The notes: a model not told the origin generated them from the sequence alone. A stretch of DNA of 8,817 bases from Spirochaetaceae bacterium (GCA_031278935.1 JAITJK010000070.1:1-8817), one strand, 5' to 3'. Counted from the stretch's first letter, positions 1 through 6,424 are shown. Numbers and translations: made by a program.

Positions 1-2
1 AC

Positions 3-266
3 CCCCTGAAAAGTCCCGAAACGATCTATTCCCGCAAAGGAAAAACACCGGAAGAAAAACGACTACAGCTTGACTGTACCCTCTATATCAATCCCGGCAT
101 AAATTCCCCTGTTGAACAGGACATTATTGACCATATACTTAAACCGTTTGTCAATATGGATGCTCAGAGCATAAAAGCGCGGCTTATTTTTGACGGGCGC
201 GTATTTGAAATACGGCAGTATCCCGCTCGGCGCGGCAGTTCCCTTATCTTTCAGGCTGAACTTTGA
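3..266 (+). CDS. 3' end of an unrecognised protein gene (5' end outside window)
   Basis: An open frame runs without a stop from the left edge to a TGA at 264-266, giving 87 residues of a C-terminus. The residues look like a real soluble protein: a charged lysine/glutamate-rich stretch, then alternating hydrophobic and polar residues (LDCTLYINPG, DIIDHILKPFVNMD, ARLIFDGRVFEIRQY) ending in SLIFQAEL. No signal peptide, membrane segment or catalytic motif is visible, and I do not recognise the family. Base composition is about 46% G+C, clearly lower than the genes to the right, which could mean a different origin. There is no neighbour on the same strand within 6 kb. The competing frame that starts at ATG 190 has unconvincing composition. 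The frame call is moderately sure; function is unknown. Confidence 0.5.
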   Translation, partial: PLKSPETIYSRKGKTPEEKRLQLDCTLYINPGINSPVEQDIIDHILKPFVNMDAQSIKARLIFDGRVFEIRQYPARRGSSLIFQAEL

Positions 267-301
267 TTTAACGATGCTAACACGACATATTATAAAGAAG
301 T

Positions 302-367
302 GGGGGAAGTCGCGGCAACTAAGGTTGCCGGCCCCACGCTACGGTCTTACCGCGTTAGACTTCCCCC
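302..367. repeat. Perfect 10-bp inverted repeat enclosing a 7-bp hairpin
   Basis: GGGGGAAGTC at 302-311 is the exact reverse complement of GACTTCCCCC at 358-367. Inside it, CGGCAAC (313-319) and GTTGCCG (324-330) form a second perfect stem with a TAAG tetraloop. An alternative pairing, GTGGGG (300-305) with CCCCAC (332-337), is mutually exclusive with the outer stem. No T-tract follows on either strand, so it is not an ordinary intrinsic terminator. It may be a structured RNA, an IS end, or an uncharacterised chromosomal repeat. Confidence 0.6.
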
Positions 368-579
368 TCAGCGGCGGATACCCCCGAAGCTATGATAAAG
401 ACACGCGATTATCTGGTATGATGTAGGTGTTCGGTCCGACTTTAGTCCGCATACATGCCGCACCTTGTCCGCTGCAACACCGGCAAAATCGATGCAGACA
501 AACGGTACCGGATCATCAAGATGCCGGCCCTTTGGAGTCTTTTCTCGACCTACCGGCTTGAGCGGGATGAGGTTCTACT

Positions 580-607
580 TCAAGCCGAGCCGTATGGCTC
601 AGCTTGA
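580..607. repeat. Strong hairpin with GTAT loop
   Basis: TCAAGC (580-585) pairs with GCTTGA (602-607), and GAGCC (587-591) with GGCTC (596-600). One C/A mismatch (586/601) interrupts the 11 pairs, around a four-base loop, GTAT. No T-run follows on either strand. It lies 45 bases downstream of the chemoreceptor stop codon, so it could sit in that transcript's 3' region and protect or process the RNA, or belong to the same relic as the other left-end repeats. Confidence 0.55.
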
Positions 608-638
608 TATGCTTAACCACCACGGCCAGATAGGACCT

Positions 639-655
639 TAACCCCGCGTGGGTTA
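639..655 (-). terminator. Short hairpin overlapping the chemoreceptor stop codon
   Basis: TAACCC (639-644) and GGGTTA (650-655) form a perfect 6-bp stem with a five-base loop. The stem includes the TAA stop codon of the chemoreceptor gene. No U-tract follows, so a role in termination is weak; it could instead mark the 3' end of the message. Confidence 0.25.
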
Positions 656-2842
656 GGGGACTTTGAAGCGGGATACTTCCTGCATCAGGGCGTCAATGCC
701 CTGCTTATTCTCCGTGCTGCGGTCGTTGATCCGGTTCACCGCCGTATCAATCTCCTCCGCTCCCACGGACATCTCTTGGATACTGTTACCAATCTCCACC
801 GTGATCCCTTCAAGCCGCCGGCTTTCGGCTATCACCTCCCGACTGGCCTCCATCATCCCCTGGACGCTCTGCTCCACCTCATGGGTTATCTCATTTAACT
901 CCCCAATGGCCTTGAGAATCCCCTTGCTCCCGGCGCCCTGGTCCTCCATGGCCCTACGCACCGCCGCGTCTTGAGTCGTTACCGTCTTCACCCCATCGTT
1001 TATAGCCTCGAAATTGAGCAGTACCCCGTTCGTCGCCTTGATGATCTTGTCAATAGCGCTCTTGATGGAGTCCAACACCGCGCTGATGGTCTTGGACTGA
1101 CTGCTCGATGAGGCGGCCAGGTTGTGAATCTCCTGGGCCACCACCGCGAAACCCTTACCCGCCTCCCCAGCGTGGGCCGCTTCAATGGCGGCGTTCATGC
1201 TCAACAGGTTCGTCTGGTTTGCTAGGTTTTTGATCGCCCGGGTGATCTCAAGCAAGCCTTCGGACTTCCGGGCTATCTCTTGCATATCTGCGGATACTTC
1301 CTGCAAACTTGAGCGCCCCCGTTCCGAAGCCTGATCGAGACGCGTAACGTTTTCTCCGTTCCTAATGAGGTCCTGGGTTACTCGGTCCACATTGGCCAGC
1401 ATCTGGGCTATGTCGCCGGAAGATTGGCTCATACAGGCCGCCTGTTTCTGAATCTGACGGTTTACGGCGTCCACATACTGCATAACCCGGTCCATCACCG
1501 CGCTGGTCCCTTTAAAATGCTCCTCCTGCCGGCCAGTTTGCACCCTAACGCTCTTAATATGGGCGGTAATCTCGTTGACAGACGCCGCAGTTTCCGCCAT
1601 ATCCGAGGCCAGGTCCGCGCCTATCTGGGTCAGGGCGTAGGCTTCCGCCTTTATATCCAAGACCAAATGCTCAATCTTCTCTATAGTGAGGTTGAAATAA
1701 TGGGCCAAATCGCCCAATTCGTTCTTTTCCGTGATGCTGACCCGCTTGGTCAGGTCCCCTTCCCCCTCAGAAATGTCCTTGAGCATTGCGGCCAGATAGT
1801 TGATAGGGCGGCTTATGGAGCGAGAGATGAAAAAAGCCGCAAGAGCGATGAGGACCATGGTCCCCAAAGCGATGATGCTGTTGATGATGCGGACCCGGTA
1901 GACCGGGGCCATCACTACCGAGACGGGCACCCCAATACTCAAGGACCAGGGGTTCTCCGTGTTCCCGATGGCAAAGGGGAGGGAAGTGAAAAATCGGTCT
2001 ATCTTGGACGCCGTGTCCCGGTGGCGAAAAAAATAGGGTTTCCCTTCCAGCACCGCCTGCATGTAGGGGAATATATAGGAACCGGCCTCAAGGGTTTCGG
2101 TTTCCCCCATGGGTTTGGTAATCCGTTCAGGGTCAAAATGGGCCACCACCGTACCCTGACTGCTGAATACCGCAGCTACGCTGCCCGGGTACGGGTTAAT
2201 GGCCATAACTTTGGACTGCACCTTGGAGACCTCGATATCAATGCCCAGGGTTCCTACCACCCTGCCCCGGCTTTTAATGGGCGTCACCAGGTCGGTCATG
2301 AGGGTCGGCTTGCCTTCGATGTCCCAGTAGGTGGGGTCAGTGATCAGCTCCTTCCCCGTGGTCAGGGGGTACTGGTAGTAATCCGCCTGCTCGTACTCCA
2401 CGCAGGCCTGTACGATGATGCTCCCACCGGATCGCACCCACCAGGGGATATAGCGGCCGCTCGCGTCGGAGCCTGGGGTATTGGCATAAGCCTCGTCCAT
2501 CCCATCCAGGGCATTGGGCTCCCAAATGGTCCAGACTCCGAGGATTTCCGGGTTTGCCTGGACCACCCCCCGGAGCAACACGTCGAAGACCTCTCGCCGA
2601 GAGCCGATTTCCAGGTCTTCGAAGCGCTCCATGATCTGGGCCAAGGTACGGGAAGTATTCATGTAGGTGTCTATCCAGTTTTGAATATCCCGGCCTTGGG
2701 CCAAGGCGATGTTACGGATATTGGCCTGGGCGAGCTTTTCGATCTCCCTTTTGGCCAAGAAATCGGTTACCCCGATTAACGCAACGATCCCCGTGAGGGT
2801 AAGGCCCATGATGACCACCAGCAATTTTACCCCGATTTTCAT
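653..2842 (-). CDS. Methyl-accepting chemotaxis protein with dCache sensor domain
   Basis: This is a 729-residue transmembrane chemoreceptor that senses a small molecule outside the cytoplasm and controls the CheA/CheW kinase complex at the inner membrane. Seen in the protein: a first membrane segment at about 5-27; a long extracytoplasmic domain at about 30-315 of dCache type, with PNALDGMDEAYAN, GRYIPWW and the GTLGIDIEV strand typical of that fold; a second membrane segment at about 318-340; a HAMP linker at about 340-395 (SRPINYL, EGDLTKRV); and a long signalling coil. The conserved tip reads ANQTNLLSMNAAIEAAHAGE followed by GKGFAVVAQEI (residues 541-572). There is no CheR-binding pentapeptide at the C-terminus, which ends in SRFKVP. 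The ATG start is supported by GGAGG four bases upstream. The gene stands alone, with no che or fla gene beside it. The ligand cannot be read from the sequence: the usual amino-acid dCache spacing (R-x-W-Y) is not present, since R is followed by YIPWW. Confidence 0.95.
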   Translation of the reverse strand: MKIGVKLLVVIMGLTLTGIVALIGVTDFLAKREIEKLAQANIRNIALAQGRDIQNWIDTYMNTSRTLAQIMERFEDLEIGSRREVFDVLLRGVVQANPEILGVWTIWEPNALDGMDEAYANTPGSDASGRYIPWWVRSGGSIIVQACVEYEQADYYQYPLTTGKELITDPTYWDIEGKPTLMTDLVTPIKSRGRVVGTLGIDIEVSKVQSKVMAINPYPGSVAAVFSSQGTVVAHFDPERITKPMGETETLEAGSYIFPYMQAVLEGKPYFFRHRDTASKIDRFFTSLPFAIGNTENPWSLSIGVPVSVVMAPVYRVRIINSIIALGTMVLIALAAFFISRSISRPINYLAAMLKDISEGEGDLTKRVSITEKNELGDLAHYFNLTIEKIEHLVLDIKAEAYALTQIGADLASDMAETAASVNEITAHIKSVRVQTGRQEEHFKGTSAVMDRVMQYVDAVNRQIQKQAACMSQSSGDIAQMLANVDRVTQDLIRNGENVTRLDQASERGRSSLQEVSADMQEIARKSEGLLEITRAIKNLANQTNLLSMNAAIEAAHAGEAGKGFAVVAQEIHNLAASSSSQSKTISAVLDSIKSAIDKIIKATNGVLLNFEAINDGVKTVTTQDAAVRRAMEDQGAGSKGILKAIGELNEITHEVEQSVQGMMEASREVIAESRRLEGITVEIGNSIQEMSVGAEEIDTAVNRINDRSTENKQGIDALMQEVSRFKVP

Positions 2843-3000
2843 GCTTCCTCCTTTAATACCCTATCCCTGCCCAACATACAACACCGGCAGAGGGTACTTA
2901 CCAAGAATAAAGGATCGACTGATTAGCAATGCAGGCCCCTACCGGGCTACGGAGAAAGGGAAAGGAGCGCGCCTGGCTTCGGATTTCGTCCATCAACCTC

Positions 3001-3024
3001 GCAATGCCCGGTACTCGGCATTGC
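3001..3024. repeat. 8-bp perfect inverted repeat
   Basis: GCAATGCC (3001-3008) and GGCATTGC (3017-3024) form a perfect 8-bp stem with an 8-base loop, CGGTACTC. There is no T-run on either side. It lies about 160 bases upstream of the chemoreceptor start, so it could be a protein-binding site for that gene, an RNA hairpin in the permease 3' flank, or a dispersed repeat; no second copy occurs in the window. The partial motif GCAATGC recurs near 2927 without its partner arm. Confidence 0.45.
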
Positions 3025-3079
3025 ACGTGAAACCAAGCCCACCATATAAGGTTAGTGCGCCCCTTGTCCCTCCTCGCGG

Positions 3080-3097
3080 CCCCCAATAGCCTGGGGG
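3080..3097 (-). terminator. Hairpin just past the permease stop codon
   Basis: CCCCCA (3080-3085) and TGGGGG (3092-3097) form a perfect G/C-rich 6-bp stem with a six-base loop, starting six bases after the permease TAG. The minus-strand sequence after it is CCGCGAGG, not a U-tract. A stem this close to the stop suggests transcript-end formation or protection, but intrinsic termination is not proven. Confidence 0.35.
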
Positions 3098-3103
3098 GAG
3101 ACG

Positions 3104-4480
3104 CTAAAAAATAAGGGACACGAGGCAGGCAATGATGAAACCGGTGCCGCCCACTATGGTTTCCAAAATCGTCCAGGTCTTGAAGGTCAGTTTTTCATCA
3201 ATGCCGAATAGGGACTTCACCAGCCAAAACCCCGAGTCATTGACGTGGCTTGCACAGGTAGCGCCGCCGGCAACAGCCATAACAACACACGCCGTATCTA
3301 TGGAAGAAAGCGCTGTAATGCCCGGCATGGCCGCCATAAGACCCGCCGCCATAGTCATGGCCACCGTAGCGGAACCCACGGAGATCCGTACCGCCAACGC
3401 CACAATGAAGGCCACCACAATAACCGGAAGATTGTTGGCCGACACAAAATCGCCCACCACCCGGCCTATACCAGAATCTTCTAGCATATACCGCAGTACC
3501 CCGCCCCCGGCGGTAACCAGCAGAATAATACCCGCAGGCTCAAGGGATTTAGTCATCACCTTTTCCAGCTCTTCCAGGGTGTAGTGGTTCTTCAAGCCCA
3601 AAAGCAGCAGCGCTAGCAACGTCGCAATGGTCAACGCGATGAAGGGCGTACCTACAAAGGACAGAAAGGGCTGCACCGGCTGTAGAGACTCGACGCCGTT
3701 TTTGATGAGGGCGTCCGACGCGGTGTTCAACAGGATAAGTACCAGAGGCGTGAGAATTATGGCCACCACCGTGGAAAAAGACGGCATGGTACGGTTTTCC
3801 TTGGACAGGTCCATGGTCGCTTGCGCGTGTTCCGGCACGGGAATGTGATAGGTCCTCCCCACATAAGCGCCGAAAAGCACGCCCCCCAGCACCATGGCGA
3901 TAGTACCGCACACCAGGCCTAGGGCAATCACCAGCCCCAGGTCCGCGTTCAGCATGGCCGCCACGAGAATCGGCCCCGGCGTGGGGGGGATAAAGGCGTG
4001 TCCTACTGCGAGGCCCCCCAACAGGGGAATACCGTAGAGCAACGTAGACTTGCCGGTTTTTTTGGCCAACCCAAAAGCTAGAGGAATGAGAATGATAAGC
4101 CCGGCGTCAAAAAAAACCGGGATGGAAATCACGAGCCCCGTAATACCCAGGGCCCACACGGATTTCTGTTCCCCAAAGGTCTTGACTAGGGTGGTAGAAA
4201 TCGTCTCGGCCCCGCCGGATAGTTCCAGTATCGCCCCGAACATCGAGCCTAAACCCACCAAGAGGGCGATGCTTTGCAGGGTGTTGCCGATGCCCTTGTT
4301 GATAGACGACACGATCATCTGGGGAGGCATCCCTACCCCCACACCGATGAGCACCGCCGCGAAAAGAATCGCCAACAACGGCTGAAGTTTGAATTTGATA
4401 ATCAGCATGAGTAGAAAGGCTACGCCGATAACCGCGAACAGAATCAAGCGTCCCCCTGAAGGTGCAAAGACCACATCCAT
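3104..4480 (-). CDS. GntP-family gluconate/aldonate:H+ symporter
   Basis: This inner-membrane permease of 458 residues matches the GntP family (gluconate and related sugar acids, driven by protons) in length and sequence. The protein is hydrophobic almost throughout, with roughly 12-14 membrane spans. Residue numbers here count from the upstream ATG at 4492. Family signatures are PVFFDAGLIILIPL (about 125-138), HAFIPPTPGP (165-174), RISVGSATVAM (369-379) and VNDSGFWLVK (417-426). I chose the ATG at 4480 because GGAGG (4486-4490) sits five bases before it. The upstream ATG at 4492 overlaps that Shine-Dalgarno site and abuts a U-tract, leaving no room for ribosome binding. The neighbouring dehydratase, 59 bases upstream on the same strand, supports a sugar-acid substrate. 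The exact substrate (gluconate, galactonate, idonate, glycerate or other) cannot be told from sequence alone. Confidence 0.9.
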   Translation of the reverse strand: MDVVFAPSGGRLILFAVIGVAFLLMLIIKFKLQPLLAILFAAVLIGVGVGMPPQMIVSSINKGIGNTLQSIALLVGLGSMFGAILELSGGAETISTTLVKTFGEQKSVWALGITGLVISIPVFFDAGLIILIPLAFGLAKKTGKSTLLYGIPLLGGLAVGHAFIPPTPGPILVAAMLNADLGLVIALGLVCGTIAMVLGGVLFGAYVGRTYHIPVPEHAQATMDLSKENRTMPSFSTVVAIILTPLVLILLNTASDALIKNGVESLQPVQPFLSFVGTPFIALTIATLLALLLLGLKNHYTLEELEKVMTKSLEPAGIILLVTAGGGVLRYMLEDSGIGRVVGDFVSANNLPVIVVAFIVALAVRISVGSATVAMTMAAGLMAAMPGITALSSIDTACVVMAVAGGATCASHVNDSGFWLVKSLFGIDEKLTFKTWTILETIVGGTGFIIACLVSLIF

Positions 4481-4485
4481 AGATT

Positions 4486-4490
4486 CCTCC
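4486..4490 (-). promoter_or_regulatory. Shine-Dalgarno site that decides the permease start
   Basis: On the minus strand GGAGG is followed by AATCT and then ATG at 4480. The first G of this motif is the G of an in-frame upstream ATG (4490-4492), so translation from that upstream ATG would have no binding site of its own. This makes 4480 the likely start. Confidence 0.7.
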
Positions 4491-4492
4491 AT

Positions 4493-4535
4493 AAAAAATA
4501 ATAGCCCTATTCGGAATAGCGCTCCGAATAGGGCT
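4493..4535 (-). terminator. Intrinsic terminator between dehydratase and permease genes
   Basis: AGCCCTATTCGGA (4503-4515) and TCCGAATAGGGCT (4523-4535) are exact reverse complements: a 13-bp stem with a seven-base loop. On the minus strand the stem is followed by ATTATTTTTT (4502-4493), a good U-tract. It starts four bases after the dehydratase stop and ends three bases before the permease Shine-Dalgarno site. Stem and tail together make a convincing Rho-independent terminator for the dehydratase transcript. The permease must then depend on read-through or on a separate promoter. The stem also has a modest T-richness on the plus side (CTTTACTTATT), so weak two-way action is possible. Confidence 0.85.
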
Positions 4536-4539
4536 TTAC

Positions 4540-6264
4540 TTATTCGATATATCCACCCTTCATGGGGGATACCGCGTTTTTCGCATAGACCCGCAGAATG
4601 CCCCGTTGATACTTAAGGGGTTTAGGCTGCCACGCCTGTTTCCGCGTTGTGAGGATCCGCTCCATCTCCTCCTGCGGCTTTTCTTGACCCGCCGCACCGA
4701 CAATACACAGGGTCCGCTCATCCACGTCTATGTCGATGAGGTCTCCCTCGTACACCAAGGCGATAGGCCCGCCGTCCGCAGCTTCGGGGGAAACATGCCC
4801 AATGGCGGGCCCCCGGGTTGCCCCAGAAAACCGACCGTCCGTAATCAGGGCCACCGTAGAGGCAAGCTTCACGTCTGAGGCAATGGCCTCGGTGGTGTAA
4901 AACATTTCAGGCATACCACTGCCTTTAGGCCCCTCGTAGCGGATGATCACCGCGTCCCCGGGCAGAATCTTGCCGGTCAGCACCGCCTCTATAGCCGCTT
5001 CTTCGCTGTCAAAGGGCCGGGCCCTGAGGCGTACCTTACGCATTTCCCGAGGCAGCGCGGAATGCTTAATCACCGCACCCTCCGGGGCGAGATTGCCCTT
5101 CAGCACCGCCAGAGCACCGGAAGAGCTGATGGGCCGGGCAAAGGGGCGGATAATATCCTCTTTTGAAACCCCCGGCCCGCCGTGCTGCCGCAGAAGTTCG
5201 GCGCAGTGCTGGTAAAACCCATTTTTTTTCAGGTCTTCCAGGTTCTCCCCCAGGGTTTTACCCGTTACAGTCAGAACATCCAGGTGTAAAAGGGAGCGAA
5301 TTTCTTCCATAATTGCGGGGGTCCCCCCAGCATAACCGTAAAATTCTGCGGGCCATTTCCCCGAAGGCCGGATATTCAAAAGATACGGCGACACCCGATG
5401 CACCTGGTCGAAGACCTCCGCGTCCAGCGCGATGCCCAGCTCGTGGGCGACTGCGGGAATATGCAAGAGAGAATTAGAGGACCCCGCGATAGCCGCGTGC
5501 ACCACTATGGCGTTGTGAAAGGCCTTTTCCGTCATAATATCCGAGGGGCGAAGGTCCTTTGCCGCGAGGGCCAGGGCCTGAACGCCGGCCTTTCGCGCAT
5601 AGTCCAGTATCTCCGCGCTGGTGGCGGGCAAGAGGGCCGAGCCGGGCAGGGCCATGCCCAGGGCTTCGGCCATGATCTGCATGGTGGAGGCGGTTCCCAT
5701 AAAGGAGCAGGCCCCGCAGGACGGACAAGCGCTGTGTTTATACCGGGTAAACTCCTCACCACTTAGCTCCCCTCGTTTGAACATGGCGTCGTACATACCG
5801 ATTTGTTCCAGGGTAAGGAGGTTCGGCCCGGCATTCATCACTCCTCCGGGCGCCACGATGGCCGGGGCGTTGAGCCTGGCAAGGCCCTCCAGGTTCCCGG
5901 GCATCCCCTTATCGCAGCTGGCGAAAAAAACCCCTCCGTCAAAGGGCGTAGCCATTCCATGGATCTCGATGAGCGAGGCGATCACTTCCCGGGAAGCCAG
6001 GGAAAAGTTGATGCCGTCGTGGCCCTGGGCCTGGCCGTCGCATATATCGGTGGCGTAATACTTGGCGGCCTTGCCTCCTGCGGCAGTAATGGCCTCTTCA
6101 CAGGCCCGCACCAACTGATTCAAGTGTGCGGACCCTGGGTGGCTGTCCCCGTAGGTGCTTTCTAGCATGATTTGTGGTTTCCCCAGGTCTTCTACGGACC
6201 AGCCCATACCGATCCGCAGAGGATCCATCTCCGGGGCGATTTTCCTCATCTCCTGACTTCTCAC
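4540..6264 (-). CDS. ilvD: IlvD/Edd-family iron-sulfur dehydratase (dihydroxy-acid or sugar-acid dehydratase)
   Basis: This 574-residue cytoplasmic enzyme removes water from a 2,3-dihydroxy acid to give a 2-keto acid. Family motifs: CDGQAQGHDGI (75-85, with a likely Mg ligand at D76), ASCDKGMPGN (115-124: cluster ligand C117 and metal-side lysine K119), ACPSCGACSFMGTASTM (179-195, C180/C183/C186), and DGRFSGATRG (476-485, with S480 the likely catalytic serine). At the position where [2Fe-2S] members have a cysteine (PCNIHL type) this protein reads HPGSAHL. Together with the CPSCGAC motif this matches the E. coli IlvD pattern of the oxygen-sensitive [4Fe-4S] type. The GTG start is chosen because GGAGGG lies six bases upstream; ATG 6249 has no spacing from its nearest purine run. 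The symbol reflects family only. The adjacent gluconate-type permease and lack of other branched-chain amino acid genes make a sugar-acid substrate (gluconate-like, giving a 2-keto-3-deoxy acid) at least as likely as valine/isoleucine synthesis. Confidence 0.88.
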   Translation of the reverse strand: MRSQEMRKIAPEMDPLRIGMGWSVEDLGKPQIMLESTYGDSHPGSAHLNQLVRACEEAITAAGGKAAKYYATDICDGQAQGHDGINFSLASREVIASLIEIHGMATPFDGGVFFASCDKGMPGNLEGLARLNAPAIVAPGGVMNAGPNLLTLEQIGMYDAMFKRGELSGEEFTRYKHSACPSCGACSFMGTASTMQIMAEALGMALPGSALLPATSAEILDYARKAGVQALALAAKDLRPSDIMTEKAFHNAIVVHAAIAGSSNSLLHIPAVAHELGIALDAEVFDQVHRVSPYLLNIRPSGKWPAEFYGYAGGTPAIMEEIRSLLHLDVLTVTGKTLGENLEDLKKNGFYQHCAELLRQHGGPGVSKEDIIRPFARPISSSGALAVLKGNLAPEGAVIKHSALPREMRKVRLRARPFDSEEAAIEAVLTGKILPGDAVIIRYEGPKGSGMPEMFYTTEAIASDVKLASTVALITDGRFSGATRGPAIGHVSPEAADGGPIALVYEGDLIDIDVDERTLCIVGAAGQEKPQEEMERILTTRKQAWQPKPLKYQRGILRVYAKNAVSPMKGGYIE

Positions 6265-6270
6265 TAGATA

Positions 6271-6276
6271 CCCTCC
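6271..6276 (-). promoter_or_regulatory. Shine-Dalgarno site supporting the GTG start of the dehydratase
   Basis: On the minus strand GGAGGG is followed by TATCTA and then GTG at 6264. The site abuts the inner arm of the 6277-6309 inverted repeat, so a hairpin or bound protein there could affect translation as well as transcription. Confidence 0.7.
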
Positions 6277-6309
6277 AATAGGTCCGCTCCCTCATCCCAC
6301 AGACCTATT
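6277..6309 (-). promoter_or_regulatory. Inverted repeat at the dehydratase start site, candidate operator
   Basis: AATAGGTC (6277-6284) and GACCTATT (6302-6309) are perfect 8-bp reverse complements separated by 17 bases. The outer arm begins four bases past the -10 box, covering the predicted transcription start, and the inner arm touches the Shine-Dalgarno site. The GGTC/GACC half-sites recall those of some GntR-family regulators, but the spacing is wider than usual and no regulator gene is in the window. It could equally act as a leader-RNA hairpin. Confidence 0.5.
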
Positions 6310-6312
6310 TTC

Positions 6313-6342
6313 AGCATAAACCTGCCTTTTCCCCCCTGTCAA
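6313..6342 (-). promoter_or_regulatory. Sigma-70-type promoter of the dehydratase gene
   Basis: On the minus strand there is a perfect -35 TTGACA (6342-6337), an 18-base spacer and a -10 of TATGCT (6318-6313, four of six consensus bases). A G6A4 run lies within the spacer. Transcription would start near 6306, inside the outer arm of the inverted repeat, giving a leader of roughly 40 bases. Confidence 0.6.
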
Positions 6343-6424
6343 CGCTTGTTGGCTATTCTTATGAAAGGGCATACTCGTCATGGTGAACGAAGCGCAACGA
6401 TCCCGGTCAAACAGCGCTGTTTCG

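Larger units (their letters stand above)
267..652. other. Gene-free structured region, possible decayed IS200/IS605-type end
   Basis: No convincing gene lies in these 386 bases: every frame is short or broken. What stands out is secondary structure: a perfect 10-bp inverted repeat (302-311 with 358-367) enclosing a 7-bp hairpin, and a separate 11-pair hairpin at 580-607. On the minus strand one frame reads CGLKSDR (451-431), which resembles the end of the zinc-finger/RuvC-III segment of TnpB (CGxxxDRDxNA), but the following residues do not match. Downstream on that strand come the G/C-rich stems and a GACTTCCCCCACTTC segment, similar in style to right ends and guide-RNA scaffolds of IS200/IS605 elements. 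No transposase is present, so at best this is a relic. Confidence in the relic reading is low; confidence in the absence of an intact gene is good. Confidence 0.4.
2843..3103. other. 261-bp intergenic region between permease and chemoreceptor genes
   Basis: No convincing gene is present on either strand. On the minus strand it holds the 3' flank of the permease gene (hairpin 3080-3097), an 8-bp perfect palindrome (3001-3024), and the chemoreceptor leader with its Shine-Dalgarno sequence AAAGGAGG (2847-2854). I looked for sigma-70 and sigma-28 promoters for the chemoreceptor. The best minus-strand match (TTGTAT, 17 bases, TATTAA) would start transcription inside the Shine-Dalgarno site, so no promoter is called. 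The length and the two hairpins suggest the chemoreceptor is transcribed independently of the permease. Confidence 0.55.

Noticed and set aside
190..426. 78-codon open frame at the left end
   Set aside because: It overlaps a better protein-like frame ending at 266 and runs through the inverted repeats; there is no Shine-Dalgarno site and no family resemblance.
580..607. Group II intron domain V
   Set aside because: GAGCCGTATG recalls domain V, but the stem closes at once with a GTAT loop and lacks the conserved bulge, GAAA loop and distal pairing; no intron reverse transcriptase is present.
1424..2779. 451-codon open frame on the plus strand, antisense to the chemoreceptor
   Set aside because: It has no recognisable domain and a low-complexity His/Gly/Arg-rich composition. 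The opposite strand encodes a full-length chemoreceptor with all its motifs, so this is a by-product of G+C-rich codon use.
2850..2885. Sigma-70 promoter TTGTAT-N17-TATTAA before the chemoreceptor
   Set aside because: The predicted transcript start would fall within the Shine-Dalgarno site, leaving no leader for ribosome binding; both boxes are also weak.
3021..3050. Plus-strand promoter TTGCAC-N18-TATAAG
   Set aside because: The -35 box is poor and no plus-strand gene follows; only the 3' end of the minus-strand permease lies downstream.
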